NCBI GenBank assembly: GCA_965223725.1
Contig: CBDCXE010000005.1
Location: 682,001 to 746,000, forward strand
DNA length: 64,000 nucleotides
Reading direction: 5' to 3'
Source: CBDCXE01 sp965223725 [NCBI: Nitrospinota bacterium]
Lineage (GTDB): Bacteria; Nitrospinota_A; UBA7883
Below are positions 34,512 through 44,238 of the stretch, piece after piece; the stretch's first letter is position 1, and every line of letters begins with the position of its first letter. Position numbers and translations under genes: made by a program. The notes beneath the pieces are model-generated. The model did not search any database and was not told where the DNA came from. It worked only from the letters and a program-made list of their open reading frames with translations.

Positions 34512-34674
34512 TATATTACGTATAATTTGAACTGCTCATTATAACCGAATTATGGATTAACGAAACATTTGATGAAATAAATTGTCATTTTCATTCATAA
34601 TTGTAAGGAGCAATAAATAAGTAGTGTCATGCTCGGCTTTTGAATTAATTATATAACTTTTGGAGAACATAACA

Positions 34675-35484
34675 ATGGGAGGCCATAAAGCAATAAGATC
34701 CGCAATAGGAACATTATTGGTCGCAGCTTTTCTTATGACCGGTTGTGAAAAGAAAACCACACAAATTCAACAAAAACCTGAACCCGATGTGCATACGAAA
34801 GCTTTATGTGACGCAATAATAAATTCGAATAAAACAAATGTCACAAAAGCTTTGGATAAAGGGGCCGACCCCAATGAGCTCTGCTCTAATTATACGACGC
34901 CGCTAGTGAATGCGACATTGATGAACCAGGCGGAGATAGCGAAGATATTGCTAGAAAAAGGCGCGGATGTGAATAAAATCAGTAATGGTGTTTATGCCCC
35001 ATTGATTGCGGCTATCGGTTTTGGGCATACTGATCTTGCGAAAATGTATATTGAAAAAGGGGCCAATGTTAATGTGAATACCGAGACAACGGCCTATTCC
35101 CCGCTTATGACTGCCATTTCGACCAATAACGAAGAACTAGTTAAAATGCTAAAAGCCGCCGGCGCCACAGGCACAGAGCAGGAACTGGCCAAGGCGGAAC
35201 TGTTTGGCGCCATTCTGGAAAATGATGTAGAAAAAGTAAAATCACTTTTGGATGATAATAAAGTAAATGTGGAAGCGATCGAATGGATCGGTGAAGACTC
35301 CCCGTTGAGAATGGCGGCTACCAAAGGACATGCCGAACTGGTGCAGCTTCTGATAAAGCATGGCGCCGATGTCAACGCAAAATCAGCGACTGGCATCACA
35401 GCGTTGCAGGCAGCGACTAACTGGGGACGCGAAGATATCGTCAAAATGCTTGTAGAGGCAGGGGCCAAACCGGATACGAATTGA
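34675..35484 (+). CDS. Ankyrin-repeat lipoprotein
   Basis: 269 residues from ATG 34675 (GGAGA upstream). The lipobox is FLMTGCEKK, so it is probably anchored in a membrane facing the periplasm. About six ankyrin repeats follow, for example ALDKGADPNELCSNYTTPLV, AKILLEKGADVNKISN and VQLLIKHGADVNAKSATGIT. It binds an unknown protein partner. It ends 4 bp before selA, so the two are probably co-transcribed, though no functional link is known. Confidence 0.85.
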   Translation: MGGHKAIRSAIGTLLVAAFLMTGCEKKTTQIQQKPEPDVHTKALCDAIINSNKTNVTKALDKGADPNELCSNYTTPLVNATLMNQAEIAKILLEKGADVNKISNGVYAPLIAAIGFGHTDLAKMYIEKGANVNVNTETTAYSPLMTAISTNNEELVKMLKAAGATGTEQELAKAELFGAILENDVEKVKSLLDDNKVNVEAIEWIGEDSPLRMAATKGHAELVQLLIKHGADVNAKSATGITALQAATNWGREDIVKMLVEAGAKPDTN

Positions 35485-35488
35485 TCGT

Positions 35489-36889
35489 ATGGATACGAAC
35501 GAACAGTTGCGCAATATCCCGTCAGTTGATCATCTGATGAACTGCGCCGAAATGGCGCCCTTGCTCGACCGGCATGGCCGGGCCGCTATCCTGGCGCAGA
35601 CCAGAGACGTGATATCCGAAGCGAGGGGACGGATATTGGGCGACGATGGCAACAGCGCCGAAACCATATCCGACGATGAATGGATTGCCATGATAAAAAA
35701 CCGGGTCGAGCAACAGTCGGCATCCAAAGTCGTGAAAGTTATCAACTGCTCGGGGATCGTTATCCATACGAACCTGGGCAGAGCCCAACTGGCCGATAAA
35801 GCGGCGGATGCTGTGCGCGACAGCGCGGTATCGAACGTGAACCTGGAATACGATCTATCCACCGGCGTCCGGGGTGACCGTGACGACCTTGTCGAGGAGC
35901 TGATTTGCGATATCACAGGCGCCGAATCCGCCACAGTGGTGAACAATAACGCGGCGGCGGTTCTTCTGGTTCTCAACTCCCTATCCGACGGGCAAGAGGC
36001 GCTGGTATCCAGGGGCGAACTGGTGGAGATCGGCGGCTCGTTCCGTCTGCCGGAGATCATGGCGAAAAGCGGCGCGGTGTTGAAGGAAGTCGGCACAACC
36101 AACAGAACGCATCTTTCTGATTATGAGAACGGAATCGGCGCCGACAGCGGTATGATCCTGAGCGTCCATACCAGCAACTACAAGATCATCGGCTTCACAT
36201 CATCGCCGGCGCTGGTCGAGCTGAAACAACTGGCCAGCGCCAACAATCTGCCGCTGGCGGTGGACTTGGGCGCGGGGGCGCTGGTCGATTTGCAAGATCT
36301 GGGGTTGCCCCACGAGCCGACGGTGCAGGAAACGTTGAATGCCGGCGCCGACCTGGTGACCATCTCCGGCGACAAGCTGTTGGGTGGACCACAGGCGGGC
36401 ATCATCGCAGGAGCCAAAGAGCTGGTTGCCATGATCAAAAAGAATAACCTTAAACGCGCATTGCGCTGTGACAAAATGACCCTGGCGGCGCTGGAGGCCA
36501 CGCTCCGGCTTTATCGTGACCCACAACGCGCCATTGAAAAAATCCCATCATTGCGTCACTTGTCCCGGACTGTTGACAATATCCGTCCCGTCGCGAATAG
36601 AGCCGCTGAGATCATCAGCAAGCAGTTTGGGAGCAGCGCAAAAATATCTATAATCGATGATATCTCCCGGGCCGGCAGCGGCTCATTGCCGGAGGTGGAT
36701 ATCCCGACGTTATCTGTCGCCATCGTACATGCCGATATGAGGCCGGGCCGGCTTGCCGAATGGTTTCGCGGGTTGGATATACCGATCATCGGCCGGGTGG
36801 AGGACGACCTTTTCCGGCTCGATATGCGTTGTATCGATGACGAAGATCTAGCCCTGTTTTTCCATCAGAAAGGCCAGGAACCGAAGTAG
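35489..36889 (+). CDS. selA: SelA, L-seryl-tRNA(Sec) selenium transferase
   Basis: 466 residues, full length. Typical segments are INCSGIVIHTNLGRAQLADK, NLEYDLSTGVRGDRDDLVEE, ATVVNNNAAAVLLVLNSL, EIGGSFRLPEIMAKSG, TNRTHLSDYENGI and the PLP lysine in TISGDKLLGGPQAGIIAG. It converts Ser-tRNA(Sec) to Sec-tRNA(Sec), so the organism makes selenoproteins. selB, selD and selC are not in the window, and I found no gene here that needs an in-frame UGA. Its 3' end overlaps the convergent mfd by 42 bp. Confidence 0.95.
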   Translation: MDTNEQLRNIPSVDHLMNCAEMAPLLDRHGRAAILAQTRDVISEARGRILGDDGNSAETISDDEWIAMIKNRVEQQSASKVVKVINCSGIVIHTNLGRAQLADKAADAVRDSAVSNVNLEYDLSTGVRGDRDDLVEELICDITGAESATVVNNNAAAVLLVLNSLSDGQEALVSRGELVEIGGSFRLPEIMAKSGAVLKEVGTTNRTHLSDYENGIGADSGMILSVHTSNYKIIGFTSSPALVELKQLASANNLPLAVDLGAGALVDLQDLGLPHEPTVQETLNAGADLVTISGDKLLGGPQAGIIAGAKELVAMIKKNNLKRALRCDKMTLAALEATLRLYRDPQRAIEKIPSLRHLSRTVDNIRPVANRAAEIISKQFGSSAKISIIDDISRAGSGSLPEVDIPTLSVAIVHADMRPGRLAEWFRGLDIPIIGRVEDDLFRLDMRCIDDEDLALFFHQKGQEPK

Positions 36890-39800
36890 CGCGTCTTTTC
36901 GCTCGCTCCAGCTATCGCCGGCGATCGTATACTCGATGGTAGATTCTGTGGTGAATCGAAATTTTCCATTTTTGCTTTCATCCGTCGCCAACAGTTTGGC
37001 GGGGTCGAGGCTGGGGGATGGATGGAACATCAACAGCAGCTTGCCGCGCACGATATCGACCCGCTCGATCTTCAGCTTTTTTGCCGCCAGCCTTATCCGC
37101 GCGCCGACGATTAACTTGTGCATATCCTCCGGCATCGGGCCGAACCGGTCCAGAATCTCCACCTCGAAATCATCCAGCTCTTCCGGGGTCTCCGCTTCAT
37201 TGATCCGGCTATACAGCTCCATCCGCACATTCAGGTCCGGCACATATTCGGGGGCTATCCTGCCGCGGAAATTAAGGTTGATGTTCACATCGAACCGTTC
37301 GGTGGCCGGCTCGCCCTTCAGCTCGCGGATGGTATCCTCCAGCATTTCGCAATACATCTCGAACCCGACCGCTTCTATATGGCCCGACTGCTCCGCCCCC
37401 AGCAGGTTGCCGGCGCCCCGGATCTCCATATCCCGCGCCGCCAGCTTGAACCCGGAGCCCAGCTCAGTCAGCTCCTCCAGCGCTTTCAGGCGTTTTTTTG
37501 CAGTGTCGGTCAAGCTTGCCTGGCCGGGGATCAGGAAATAGCCATATGCGCGGTGCCGGTCTCTTCCGACCCGGCCGCGTAGCTGATACAGTTGCGACAG
37601 CCCGAAGTGGTCGGCCCGGTTGATTATGATCGTGTTGGCCGACGGGATATCGAGCCCCGATTCGATGATGGTGGTGCAGACCAGCACATCGAACTTCTTA
37701 TCGACAAAATCGACCATGACGCTTTCCAGCTCATGTTCATTCATCTGACCGTGGGCCACCGCCACCCGCGCTTCCGGGGCAAGGTCCCTGATATATTCCG
37801 CCATACGGTTTATGGAGCGGACCTTGTTGTGCACAAAAAATATCTGCCCTCCCCTGTCCAGCTCCCGCAAGGTGGCGTCCCGTATGACCTTGTCGGAAAA
37901 TTTTGCGATGACGGTTCGAATCGATTGCCGCGAAGGCGGCGGCGTCTCCATGACGGATAGATCACGGATGCCGACCAGCGATGTGTGCAGGGTGCGCGGG
38001 ATCGGCGTCGCCGTCAAGGTTAGCACGTCCACAGATTTACGCATGTTGCGCAGCTTCTCCTTATGCTTCACGCCGAACCGTTGCTCTTCATCGATGATGA
38101 TCAAACCGAGGTCTTTGAATCCCACATCTCTCTGGAGCAGACGATGGGTTCCGATGATAATATCAACCTCGCCCAGCTTCGCTTTGTCGAGGATCTCTTT
38201 TTGCTCTTTACGGCTACGGAACCGGCTCAGAACTTCTATGTTTATGGGGAACGCTTTAAATCGTTCTACAAATGTCTGGTAATGCTGTTGCGCCAGCAGA
38301 GTGGTCGGAACGACCATGGCCACCTGTTTGCCGTCGAACGCGGCTTTGAAGGCGGCCCTCATGGCCACTTCGGTTTTACCGTAGCCGACATCGCCGCAGA
38401 TCAGCCTGTCCATAGCTTTCGGTCTCTCCATGTCTGCTGTTACGTCCGCTATGGCCTCCGCCTGGTCTTCGGTTTCATCAAATTCGAATGAATCGGCAAA
38501 CTCTTGATGGAACGAAGTGTCGGCGCTGATGCTGGTTCCTTCGGCCAGCTCCCTTGCAGCGTGGACCTTCAGCAGCTTATCCGCCATGGCCAGTAGGCTT
38601 TTCTTCACCTTTGCGGTGGTTTTTTTCCAGGTCGATCCACCCATTTTATCCAGAGCCTGGGAGGAGCCGGCGCCGGAGCCAGTGTATTTCCGGACAACAT
38701 CCATGCTCTGCATCGGGATATAGAGCCGCTGGTTATCGGCGTATTCCAGTTCCAGATATTCATCCGCTACATCACCGATCATCATCTCCTTCGCGCCGAT
38801 GAAGCGGCCGATGCCATGGAGATGGTGCACTATATAGTCGCCCTGCTCTATCTCGCCGGCGCCCTGGGTGAACGGTTTGCCCCTTTGCGCCCTCCTGTGC
38901 TGTACACGGCGCAGCTTGCCGAATATTTCATCTTTTGTGACAATGGCCCATTTGTCCGCTGGCATTATGAATCCACTGGATAGGCTCCCTTGAACTATGA
39001 ACAGGCTTTCGTCGAACAACGATGGCTGCGACATGGAGATGCTGCTGACTATTGCGCTCCACTCATCTTTTTCCAATAACCGGGCGCCAATATCATGCTC
39101 TTTTAACATCCTGGTCAACCGATCGATTCCACCAGCGCTCGAGGCTGTCAGCGCCACCACATAGCCATCGTTACGCATTGCGTCCAGGTCGGTCATGAAC
39201 TGCGCCACATCGCCCTGATAACGTTTTGCGTCGCTGGTGGTGATGATGAACGTATCGTCGCTGTCGTCGCTGACGGGCAGCTCGCCCATCTGGAGAAATG
39301 TTCGCTCATCTATGGCTCTCCTCACATCCTCCTGCGACAGCAGTAACTCTTCCGGGGGATAGTCTGGCAGGCCTTTCTCCAGAGTTTCGTTATACCCATC
39401 TTCTATCAGTCGGGTGAATGATTGTGACTGGTGGTCGATCTGCTCTGGTTCATCCACAATTATTGACGTGTTGTCTGGCAGGTAATCGAACACTGTTTCT
39501 GACTCTGTATGGAACAACGGAAAATGACGTTCCATGCCGCTGAAGAAAGAGCCGTTTCCAAGTAGATCAGCAAGCCTGTCGAACTCTGTTTGTGGTAATT
39601 TGTCCTGGAAGCGTTTGGTAAACCGATCGATAAGCGTTGCTCGATTGAGCCCTTCGTAAAAAAGCTCGCGGAATGGTAATAATTCGTACTGTTCCGTCTG
39701 CGAAGTTGATCTTTGGCTGTCAGGGTTGAAGTGTCGTATCGACTCTATGTTATCGCCAAACAGCTCTATCCGCGCCGGATCGCCGGCCCCGCCAAATATA

Positions 39801-40342
39801 TCGACAATGTTGCCACGGATGGAAAATTCGCCCCGCTCTTCTGTTATCGCGACCCGGCGGTATCCTAACATCACCAGATGGTCAGACAAAAGCTCAAGGT
39901 CTATGGAATCATCTTTTTCGATTTTCAGCAGGCTTTTGCGCAAGATTTCTTTCGGCATGACCCTGCGGGCCAACGCTTCCAGGGTTGTGACCAGGATGAA
40001 GTTGCCAGGCCCCCGCCCTCTGCCCAGCTCCACCAATGTCTTTAGTCGCTGGCCAGAAATCTGTGGATGGGGCGACATCTGTTCGTAGGGCAATATTTCC
40101 CACGGTGGATAGTATAGGAGCCTGACGCTGCTTTGATCCGGCATGAAAAAGCTGAGCGTGTCGAAGAACTCTTCCGCCCGGGAGGCTTTATCGAGCGCCA
40201 CCACCAGCGGTTTATCCAGCCGCGCCGACAACGAGCCGACCAGCAGGCATTTGACAGGGTTTGCCAGTCCATTGCATGTGACCAGGCGCCTGCCCTCGTT
40301 GACCTTCGACAGGATTGTCTCCAACCCATACATGGAAATCAT
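36848..40342 (-). CDS. mfd: Mfd, transcription-repair coupling factor
   Basis: 1164 residues. The N-terminal UvrB-homology and UvrA-binding region is followed by the RNA polymerase-interacting CarD-like domain (GDYIVHHLHGIGRFIGAKEM, YIPMQSMDVVRKYTG). The RecG-like motor has GDVGYGKTEVAMRAAF, DEEQRFGVKHKEKL and TATPIPRT, and the TRCF C-terminal domain ends it. It displaces stalled RNA polymerase and recruits UvrAB. The ATG at 40342 follows GAGGA. No defects are seen. Confidence 0.96.
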   Translation of the reverse strand: MISMYGLETILSKVNEGRRLVTCNGLANPVKCLLVGSLSARLDKPLVVALDKASRAEEFFDTLSFFMPDQSSVRLLYYPPWEILPYEQMSPHPQISGQRLKTLVELGRGRGPGNFILVTTLEALARRVMPKEILRKSLLKIEKDDSIDLELLSDHLVMLGYRRVAITEERGEFSIRGNIVDIFGGAGDPARIELFGDNIESIRHFNPDSQRSTSQTEQYELLPFRELFYEGLNRATLIDRFTKRFQDKLPQTEFDRLADLLGNGSFFSGMERHFPLFHTESETVFDYLPDNTSIIVDEPEQIDHQSQSFTRLIEDGYNETLEKGLPDYPPEELLLSQEDVRRAIDERTFLQMGELPVSDDSDDTFIITTSDAKRYQGDVAQFMTDLDAMRNDGYVVALTASSAGGIDRLTRMLKEHDIGARLLEKDEWSAIVSSISMSQPSLFDESLFIVQGSLSSGFIMPADKWAIVTKDEIFGKLRRVQHRRAQRGKPFTQGAGEIEQGDYIVHHLHGIGRFIGAKEMMIGDVADEYLELEYADNQRLYIPMQSMDVVRKYTGSGAGSSQALDKMGGSTWKKTTAKVKKSLLAMADKLLKVHAARELAEGTSISADTSFHQEFADSFEFDETEDQAEAIADVTADMERPKAMDRLICGDVGYGKTEVAMRAAFKAAFDGKQVAMVVPTTLLAQQHYQTFVERFKAFPINIEVLSRFRSRKEQKEILDKAKLGEVDIIIGTHRLLQRDVGFKDLGLIIIDEEQRFGVKHKEKLRNMRKSVDVLTLTATPIPRTLHTSLVGIRDLSVMETPPPSRQSIRTVIAKFSDKVIRDATLRELDRGGQIFFVHNKVRSINRMAEYIRDLAPEARVAVAHGQMNEHELESVMVDFVDKKFDVLVCTTIIESGLDIPSANTIIINRADHFGLSQLYQLRGRVGRDRHRAYGYFLIPGQASLTDTAKKRLKALEELTELGSGFKLAARDMEIRGAGNLLGAEQSGHIEAVGFEMYCEMLEDTIRELKGEPATERFDVNINLNFRGRIAPEYVPDLNVRMELYSRINEAETPEELDDFEVEILDRFGPMPEDMHKLIVGARIRLAAKKLKIERVDIVRGKLLLMFHPSPSLDPAKLLATDESKNGKFRFTTESTIEYTIAGDSWSERKDALLRFLAFLMEKQG

Positions 40343-40508
40343 CTTCAGGCGTCCTCGGACTGTTTAAATAGCGATTTATTATATGCCAAATCAGGCATGG
40401 TGTGACAACAGGTGAGGCATACCAGTTAAAGCGCTTCGGACGATGGATGTACTCGCAATGTTTACAGCCACTTTTTCTAGATTATTAATCTATTTTATCA
40501 GCATACTG

Positions 40509-43214
40509 TCAGCTATTTAGGGCCTTCTGTAAACGCCTCAGGTAGTCGGACCCTTCTTTCACATGCTTTTCTACAGCAGTTTTATCTTCATCATGGATCG
40601 CTAAATACCGGAATTTCCCGACATGCAGACCATCATCTTTCTCCACGCTCTCAAATAATATGCCCACCGCCTGGAATTCAAGCCGTGGTTTCCATGGCCT
40701 GTCAATAATCAATAACACGCATGTACCATCGCCCAGCTCTTCTTCCAACGCGGCCAATATTCCATAACTGTCAATATTCAGGCAGACAGCTTCTTTATAA
40801 CCGCCTTGATTGATATCTTGTAGTTCCTCCGGGATTTCCATTTCATTGGGAGTCTGTGTGGGCTCGGTCAGTTTACCTATCGAGTTTTCAAGTCGCGCCA
40901 GACGCCTGGTCAAGGCGCCTATGGCGTCGGCAAGCTCTACGTTGATCTCTTCGCTTCTAATATCACTTTGGGTTTTATCTTTGATAGCCGCTCTGCTGGC
41001 GCTGCTTTGCCGGTTAATCACTTCTTCCAGGCGCTCGGCCGTGGCGCTGTCTATCACAAGATACTTGAACCCAAAAAAGTTTTCATCTATCCGTGTTGAC
41101 GTATCTGATCCTCTATCCGCTATCTTTCGAGTGAAATACGATTCATCCACAGCCATGGCTTCGGTTTCGAGCATATCTTCAGTATATTCATCCGGCGCTT
41201 CCGGTTCTGGCTCGGAAGATACTTTCACAAAGCCATCTTCTATACCTTCAGAGGGTTCTGTCGCCAGCAAATCAGCATCAGGGTCGTACGCCTTCACATC
41301 GGTGATCGCCATTCCATCTTCGTCAAGATCATCTTCACCCACTTCCTTGCTAAGCGCGAACGCGCCACCAGACACACCTTCGTTGACGATACCTTCCAGC
41401 TCATCTTCAATATCGTCATTCAATTCCATCTGTTCACCGACAATGATTTCTTCTTCCAGGTTTTCGTCAGATCTGTCTTCGATAGAATTGTAAACACCAG
41501 TGATATCTTGTGTTTCCTGCATATCCTGATTCACAGGCTCCCGCATCACAAAACCATTGGACAGTAGATCATCCGCTCTGGTTTCGTTTCCTGGTTCGTC
41601 AACAGCGTCCTCGCTTTCAGGCTCTTCCAGCGCTTCCAACTGTTCATCTTCGACAATTTCTAACAAGGAGCTGTTTTCCAGTTCAGCCATGGCCTCATCA
41701 GCGGCCAGGTCACCTATATCATTATCAGCTTCATCCTGAATTTCCAGAATCTCTTCATCCTGATCATCCAAATCACCAACAGCCTTGGCTCCTTCCAGCG
41801 CTTCATTTTCACCAGGCGCCACTAATGAGTCATTTTCAGGGTCTTCAACACTATTTACCGCTTCATCCAGCTCTTCATCATCTTCAATCTGCAATAGATC
41901 ATCTTCCTGGGCGCTGAATGAACTCTTAATTTCCACTTCGCCCAACTGATCATCAGCAGCCAGTCCCATGATAGAAGAATCATCACCCAGATCGACTATA
42001 GCGTCATCCGCGCTATACTGTTCATCTTCATCCTCAATTTCCAGCGCGTCCTCTTCCAGACTATCGACCACATCTTCGACCTCCACATCACCAAGCTCGT
42101 CATCTTCGGCCAGAGCTATAATGGAAGAATCATCACCCAGGTCAACTATGGCGTCATCCGCGCTATGCTGTTCATCTTCATCCTCAATTTCCAGCGCGTC
42201 CTCTTCCAGACTACCGACCACATCTTCAACCTCCACATCACCAAGCTCGTCATCTTCTGCCTGGGCCATCAAATCGTGATCTTCATCAACATCCTCCAGG
42301 GATCCTTCCACATCCAGTTGGTTATCATCCCCGATTTCCAAAAAATCCTCTTCCAGGTCAGATACATCGCCCAACTGTTTATCATTTTCTGCTTTATCAC
42401 CCTCTTCCAGCATTATGAATGCATCATCTTGCAATTCATCACCACCAGCTTCAGCCAGCCCCAAAGCATCCAAATCGACATCGTTATTTGCGATTTCAAC
42501 AGCGTCTTCTTCCAGGCTGGCATCGTCATCCGCATCTTTGATTTCGCCTATTTCGCCTATTTCGTCATTATCACCAATAGCCAAAAATGACTCTTCTTCC
42601 AATTCTTCGACAGCGTCCAGTTCTGCCGAGCTGACCACTTGCTCCAAATTGTCCTGGCCGTCAGCCTCCACCAGGTTATACTCACCAGGAGGTGTTTCAT
42701 CCCCCCATTCACTCGATGAATCATCAATGTTTAATGGCTCTACCTCGGAACCGATCGCAGGCAGACTATCCTCATCTGCAGCGTCTATAAGAACTTCGCC
42801 AATTTCTCCTATCTCATCTTCCGGGACCGTGTTGAGTGGCTCAATTTCAGATTCCACTTCCATATGATCATTATCCAAGGGTTCGACGTCACCACGGTCG
42901 ACATCCCCTCCCACGGCAGCGGCTTCGGTTATTCTGGTTGAATCGCCCGAAACAGAAACAATAATCAACGGGTAAGATTTATTTTGAATGAGCATGGTTG
43001 GGATAACCCATGTCTCTTCATCCGACTCAGAATAGATATAGACCTGATCGCCCTGGTTTGGTGAGATTTTGCTTTTATCCTTATTGGAAATAACAATGGC
43101 TATCAACCCTTCCTTGATTTTTTTTACCAGAGCCTTATAGACACCCCCCTCACCATCGGCCGATAAAGAGAACGATACTTTTTCCTTTTCTTTTAGCAGG
43201 TCAAAATGATCCAT
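40509..43214 (-). CDS. Very acidic repeat protein with YcgR/PilZ-like ends
   Basis: 901 residues. The first ~100 (KVSFSLSADGEGGVYKALVK, GDQVYIYSESDEETWVIPTM) resemble the N-terminal YcgR-type beta barrel of PilZ proteins. Residues ~105-650 are extremely rich in Asp and Glu, with a recurring LGDxxxVxSLEEDxLEIxDE pattern and a near-exact tandem 50-residue repeat at about 315-414. A coiled coil (DAIGALTRRLARLENSIG) follows, then a last ~110-residue domain (EELGDGTCVLLIIDRP, AVGILFESVEK, GKFRYLAIHDEDK) that could be PilZ-like, but no RxxxR/DxSxxG c-di-GMP motif is seen. Function unknown; probably cytoplasmic, as no signal peptide is present. Confidence 0.7.
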   Translation of the reverse strand: MDHFDLLKEKEKVSFSLSADGEGGVYKALVKKIKEGLIAIVISNKDKSKISPNQGDQVYIYSESDEETWVIPTMLIQNKSYPLIIVSVSGDSTRITEAAAVGGDVDRGDVEPLDNDHMEVESEIEPLNTVPEDEIGEIGEVLIDAADEDSLPAIGSEVEPLNIDDSSSEWGDETPPGEYNLVEADGQDNLEQVVSSAELDAVEELEEESFLAIGDNDEIGEIGEIKDADDDASLEEDAVEIANNDVDLDALGLAEAGGDELQDDAFIMLEEGDKAENDKQLGDVSDLEEDFLEIGDDNQLDVEGSLEDVDEDHDLMAQAEDDELGDVEVEDVVGSLEEDALEIEDEDEQHSADDAIVDLGDDSSIIALAEDDELGDVEVEDVVDSLEEDALEIEDEDEQYSADDAIVDLGDDSSIMGLAADDQLGEVEIKSSFSAQEDDLLQIEDDEELDEAVNSVEDPENDSLVAPGENEALEGAKAVGDLDDQDEEILEIQDEADNDIGDLAADEAMAELENSSLLEIVEDEQLEALEEPESEDAVDEPGNETRADDLLSNGFVMREPVNQDMQETQDITGVYNSIEDRSDENLEEEIIVGEQMELNDDIEDELEGIVNEGVSGGAFALSKEVGEDDLDEDGMAITDVKAYDPDADLLATEPSEGIEDGFVKVSSEPEPEAPDEYTEDMLETEAMAVDESYFTRKIADRGSDTSTRIDENFFGFKYLVIDSATAERLEEVINRQSSASRAAIKDKTQSDIRSEEINVELADAIGALTRRLARLENSIGKLTEPTQTPNEMEIPEELQDINQGGYKEAVCLNIDSYGILAALEEELGDGTCVLLIIDRPWKPRLEFQAVGILFESVEKDDGLHVGKFRYLAIHDEDKTAVEKHVKEGSDYLRRLQKALNS
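41971..42270 (-). repeat. Tandem 150-bp duplication inside the acidic protein gene
   Basis: Two head-to-tail copies, 41971-42120 and 42121-42270, differ at only a few positions. Each encodes 50 residues beginning near DDELGDVEVEDVV. The period keeps the reading frame. The high DNA identity compared with the loose repeats around it shows a recent duplication. Confidence 0.88.
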
Positions 43215-43368
43215 ATTTCGCTTCTAATATTCTGTTAATACGTTAGTAAGGCTGGCAATAGCATTACTATTTACCGCATGGGGTCTAGCGTTTGTAAAAC
43301 AACACATATTGAATTTATTACAACATCCTGCTAGTTTGCTTCCACCCAGGTTCGTGTAATCGCGGATA

Positions 43369-44226
43369 TTATACTATAGTTTTCGCTGTTTGGACAAATA
43401 AAGAGCCATCACTAAATTGCTTGCGGGCGCCCATGCTGGCTTTCTCATTTTCATATATCGCCAACAGTGTTGGACCACTGCCAGACATCAACACCCCCAG
43501 CGGCTTCGGGGCGCTCTCCTCTATCACCTTTTTCATCGTGGCAAGCTCCAGATATTTTGACAATGCCCACGGTTCCAGGTCGTTTTCTAGCCATTTGGCT
43601 ACAAGGTTTGGCTCTCCAGACTGGATGTCAGCCAGCATCTTTTCATCCGGTTTATACGGACCGAAACCGAAGGTTGACTCCTTATACGCATCTCCTGAGA
43701 AGATGCCAAATGCAGGCTTGACTAACAGGAGGGGTAACGATTTTTTCGGGTCGAGTGGCGTAACTTTTTCTCCGATACCCTCCACATACGCCAATGGCCC
43801 ACCAAGGAAAAAAGGCACATCGGCGCCAATGCCAACGCCTATGGAAGAAAGTTCTTCCAGATTCAAACCGACGCCCCACATATCGTTAAGCGCCAACAGT
43901 GTAGCGGCCGCGTCTGAACTGCCGCCCCCCAGCCCTGCGGCCACCGGTATAGCTTTATCAAGCTCTATAATGGCGCCTTTACAGACCCCTGCCTGCTCTC
44001 GCAAACGCAGGGCCGCTTTCATTACGATGTTATCTCCATCGTTTGGAACCAAATCACTGTTACAGGAAAATTTTAGATCTTCCGAATCGGTTTCATGAAA
44101 CGTAAGGGTGTCATATAGATCTATTTTCTGAAACAACGATCGTATCTCATGATATCCATCCGCCCGTTCGCCCACCACTTTCAGCAGAAAGTTTATCTTT
44201 GCGGGGGCATTTACCGTAAGGGTCAT
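43369..44226 (-). CDS. ispE: IspE, 4-diphosphocytidyl-2-C-methylerythritol kinase
   Basis: 285 residues of the GHMP superfamily. NAPAKINFLLKVVGERADGYHEIRS-type start (APAKINFLLKV, DGYHEIRSLF), ATP loop VAAGLGGGSSDAAATLLALN, GADVPFFLGGP, and the C-terminal LMSGSGPTLLAIYEN. It phosphorylates CDP-ME in the MEP isoprenoid route, so isoprenoids here are made by the non-mevalonate pathway. It lies 12 bp after the antiporter gene, in one operon direction. Confidence 0.95.
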   Translation of the reverse strand: MTLTVNAPAKINFLLKVVGERADGYHEIRSLFQKIDLYDTLTFHETDSEDLKFSCNSDLVPNDGDNIVMKAALRLREQAGVCKGAIIELDKAIPVAAGLGGGSSDAAATLLALNDMWGVGLNLEELSSIGVGIGADVPFFLGGPLAYVEGIGEKVTPLDPKKSLPLLLVKPAFGIFSGDAYKESTFGFGPYKPDEKMLADIQSGEPNLVAKWLENDLEPWALSKYLELATMKKVIEESAPKPLGVLMSGSGPTLLAIYENEKASMGARKQFSDGSLFVQTAKTIV

Positions 44227-44238
44227 CTGGGTTTTATA

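Noticed and set aside
41971-42270. Repeats considered as a CRISPR or satellite array
   Set aside because: The period is 150 bp, in frame, inside one coding gene and without spacers.
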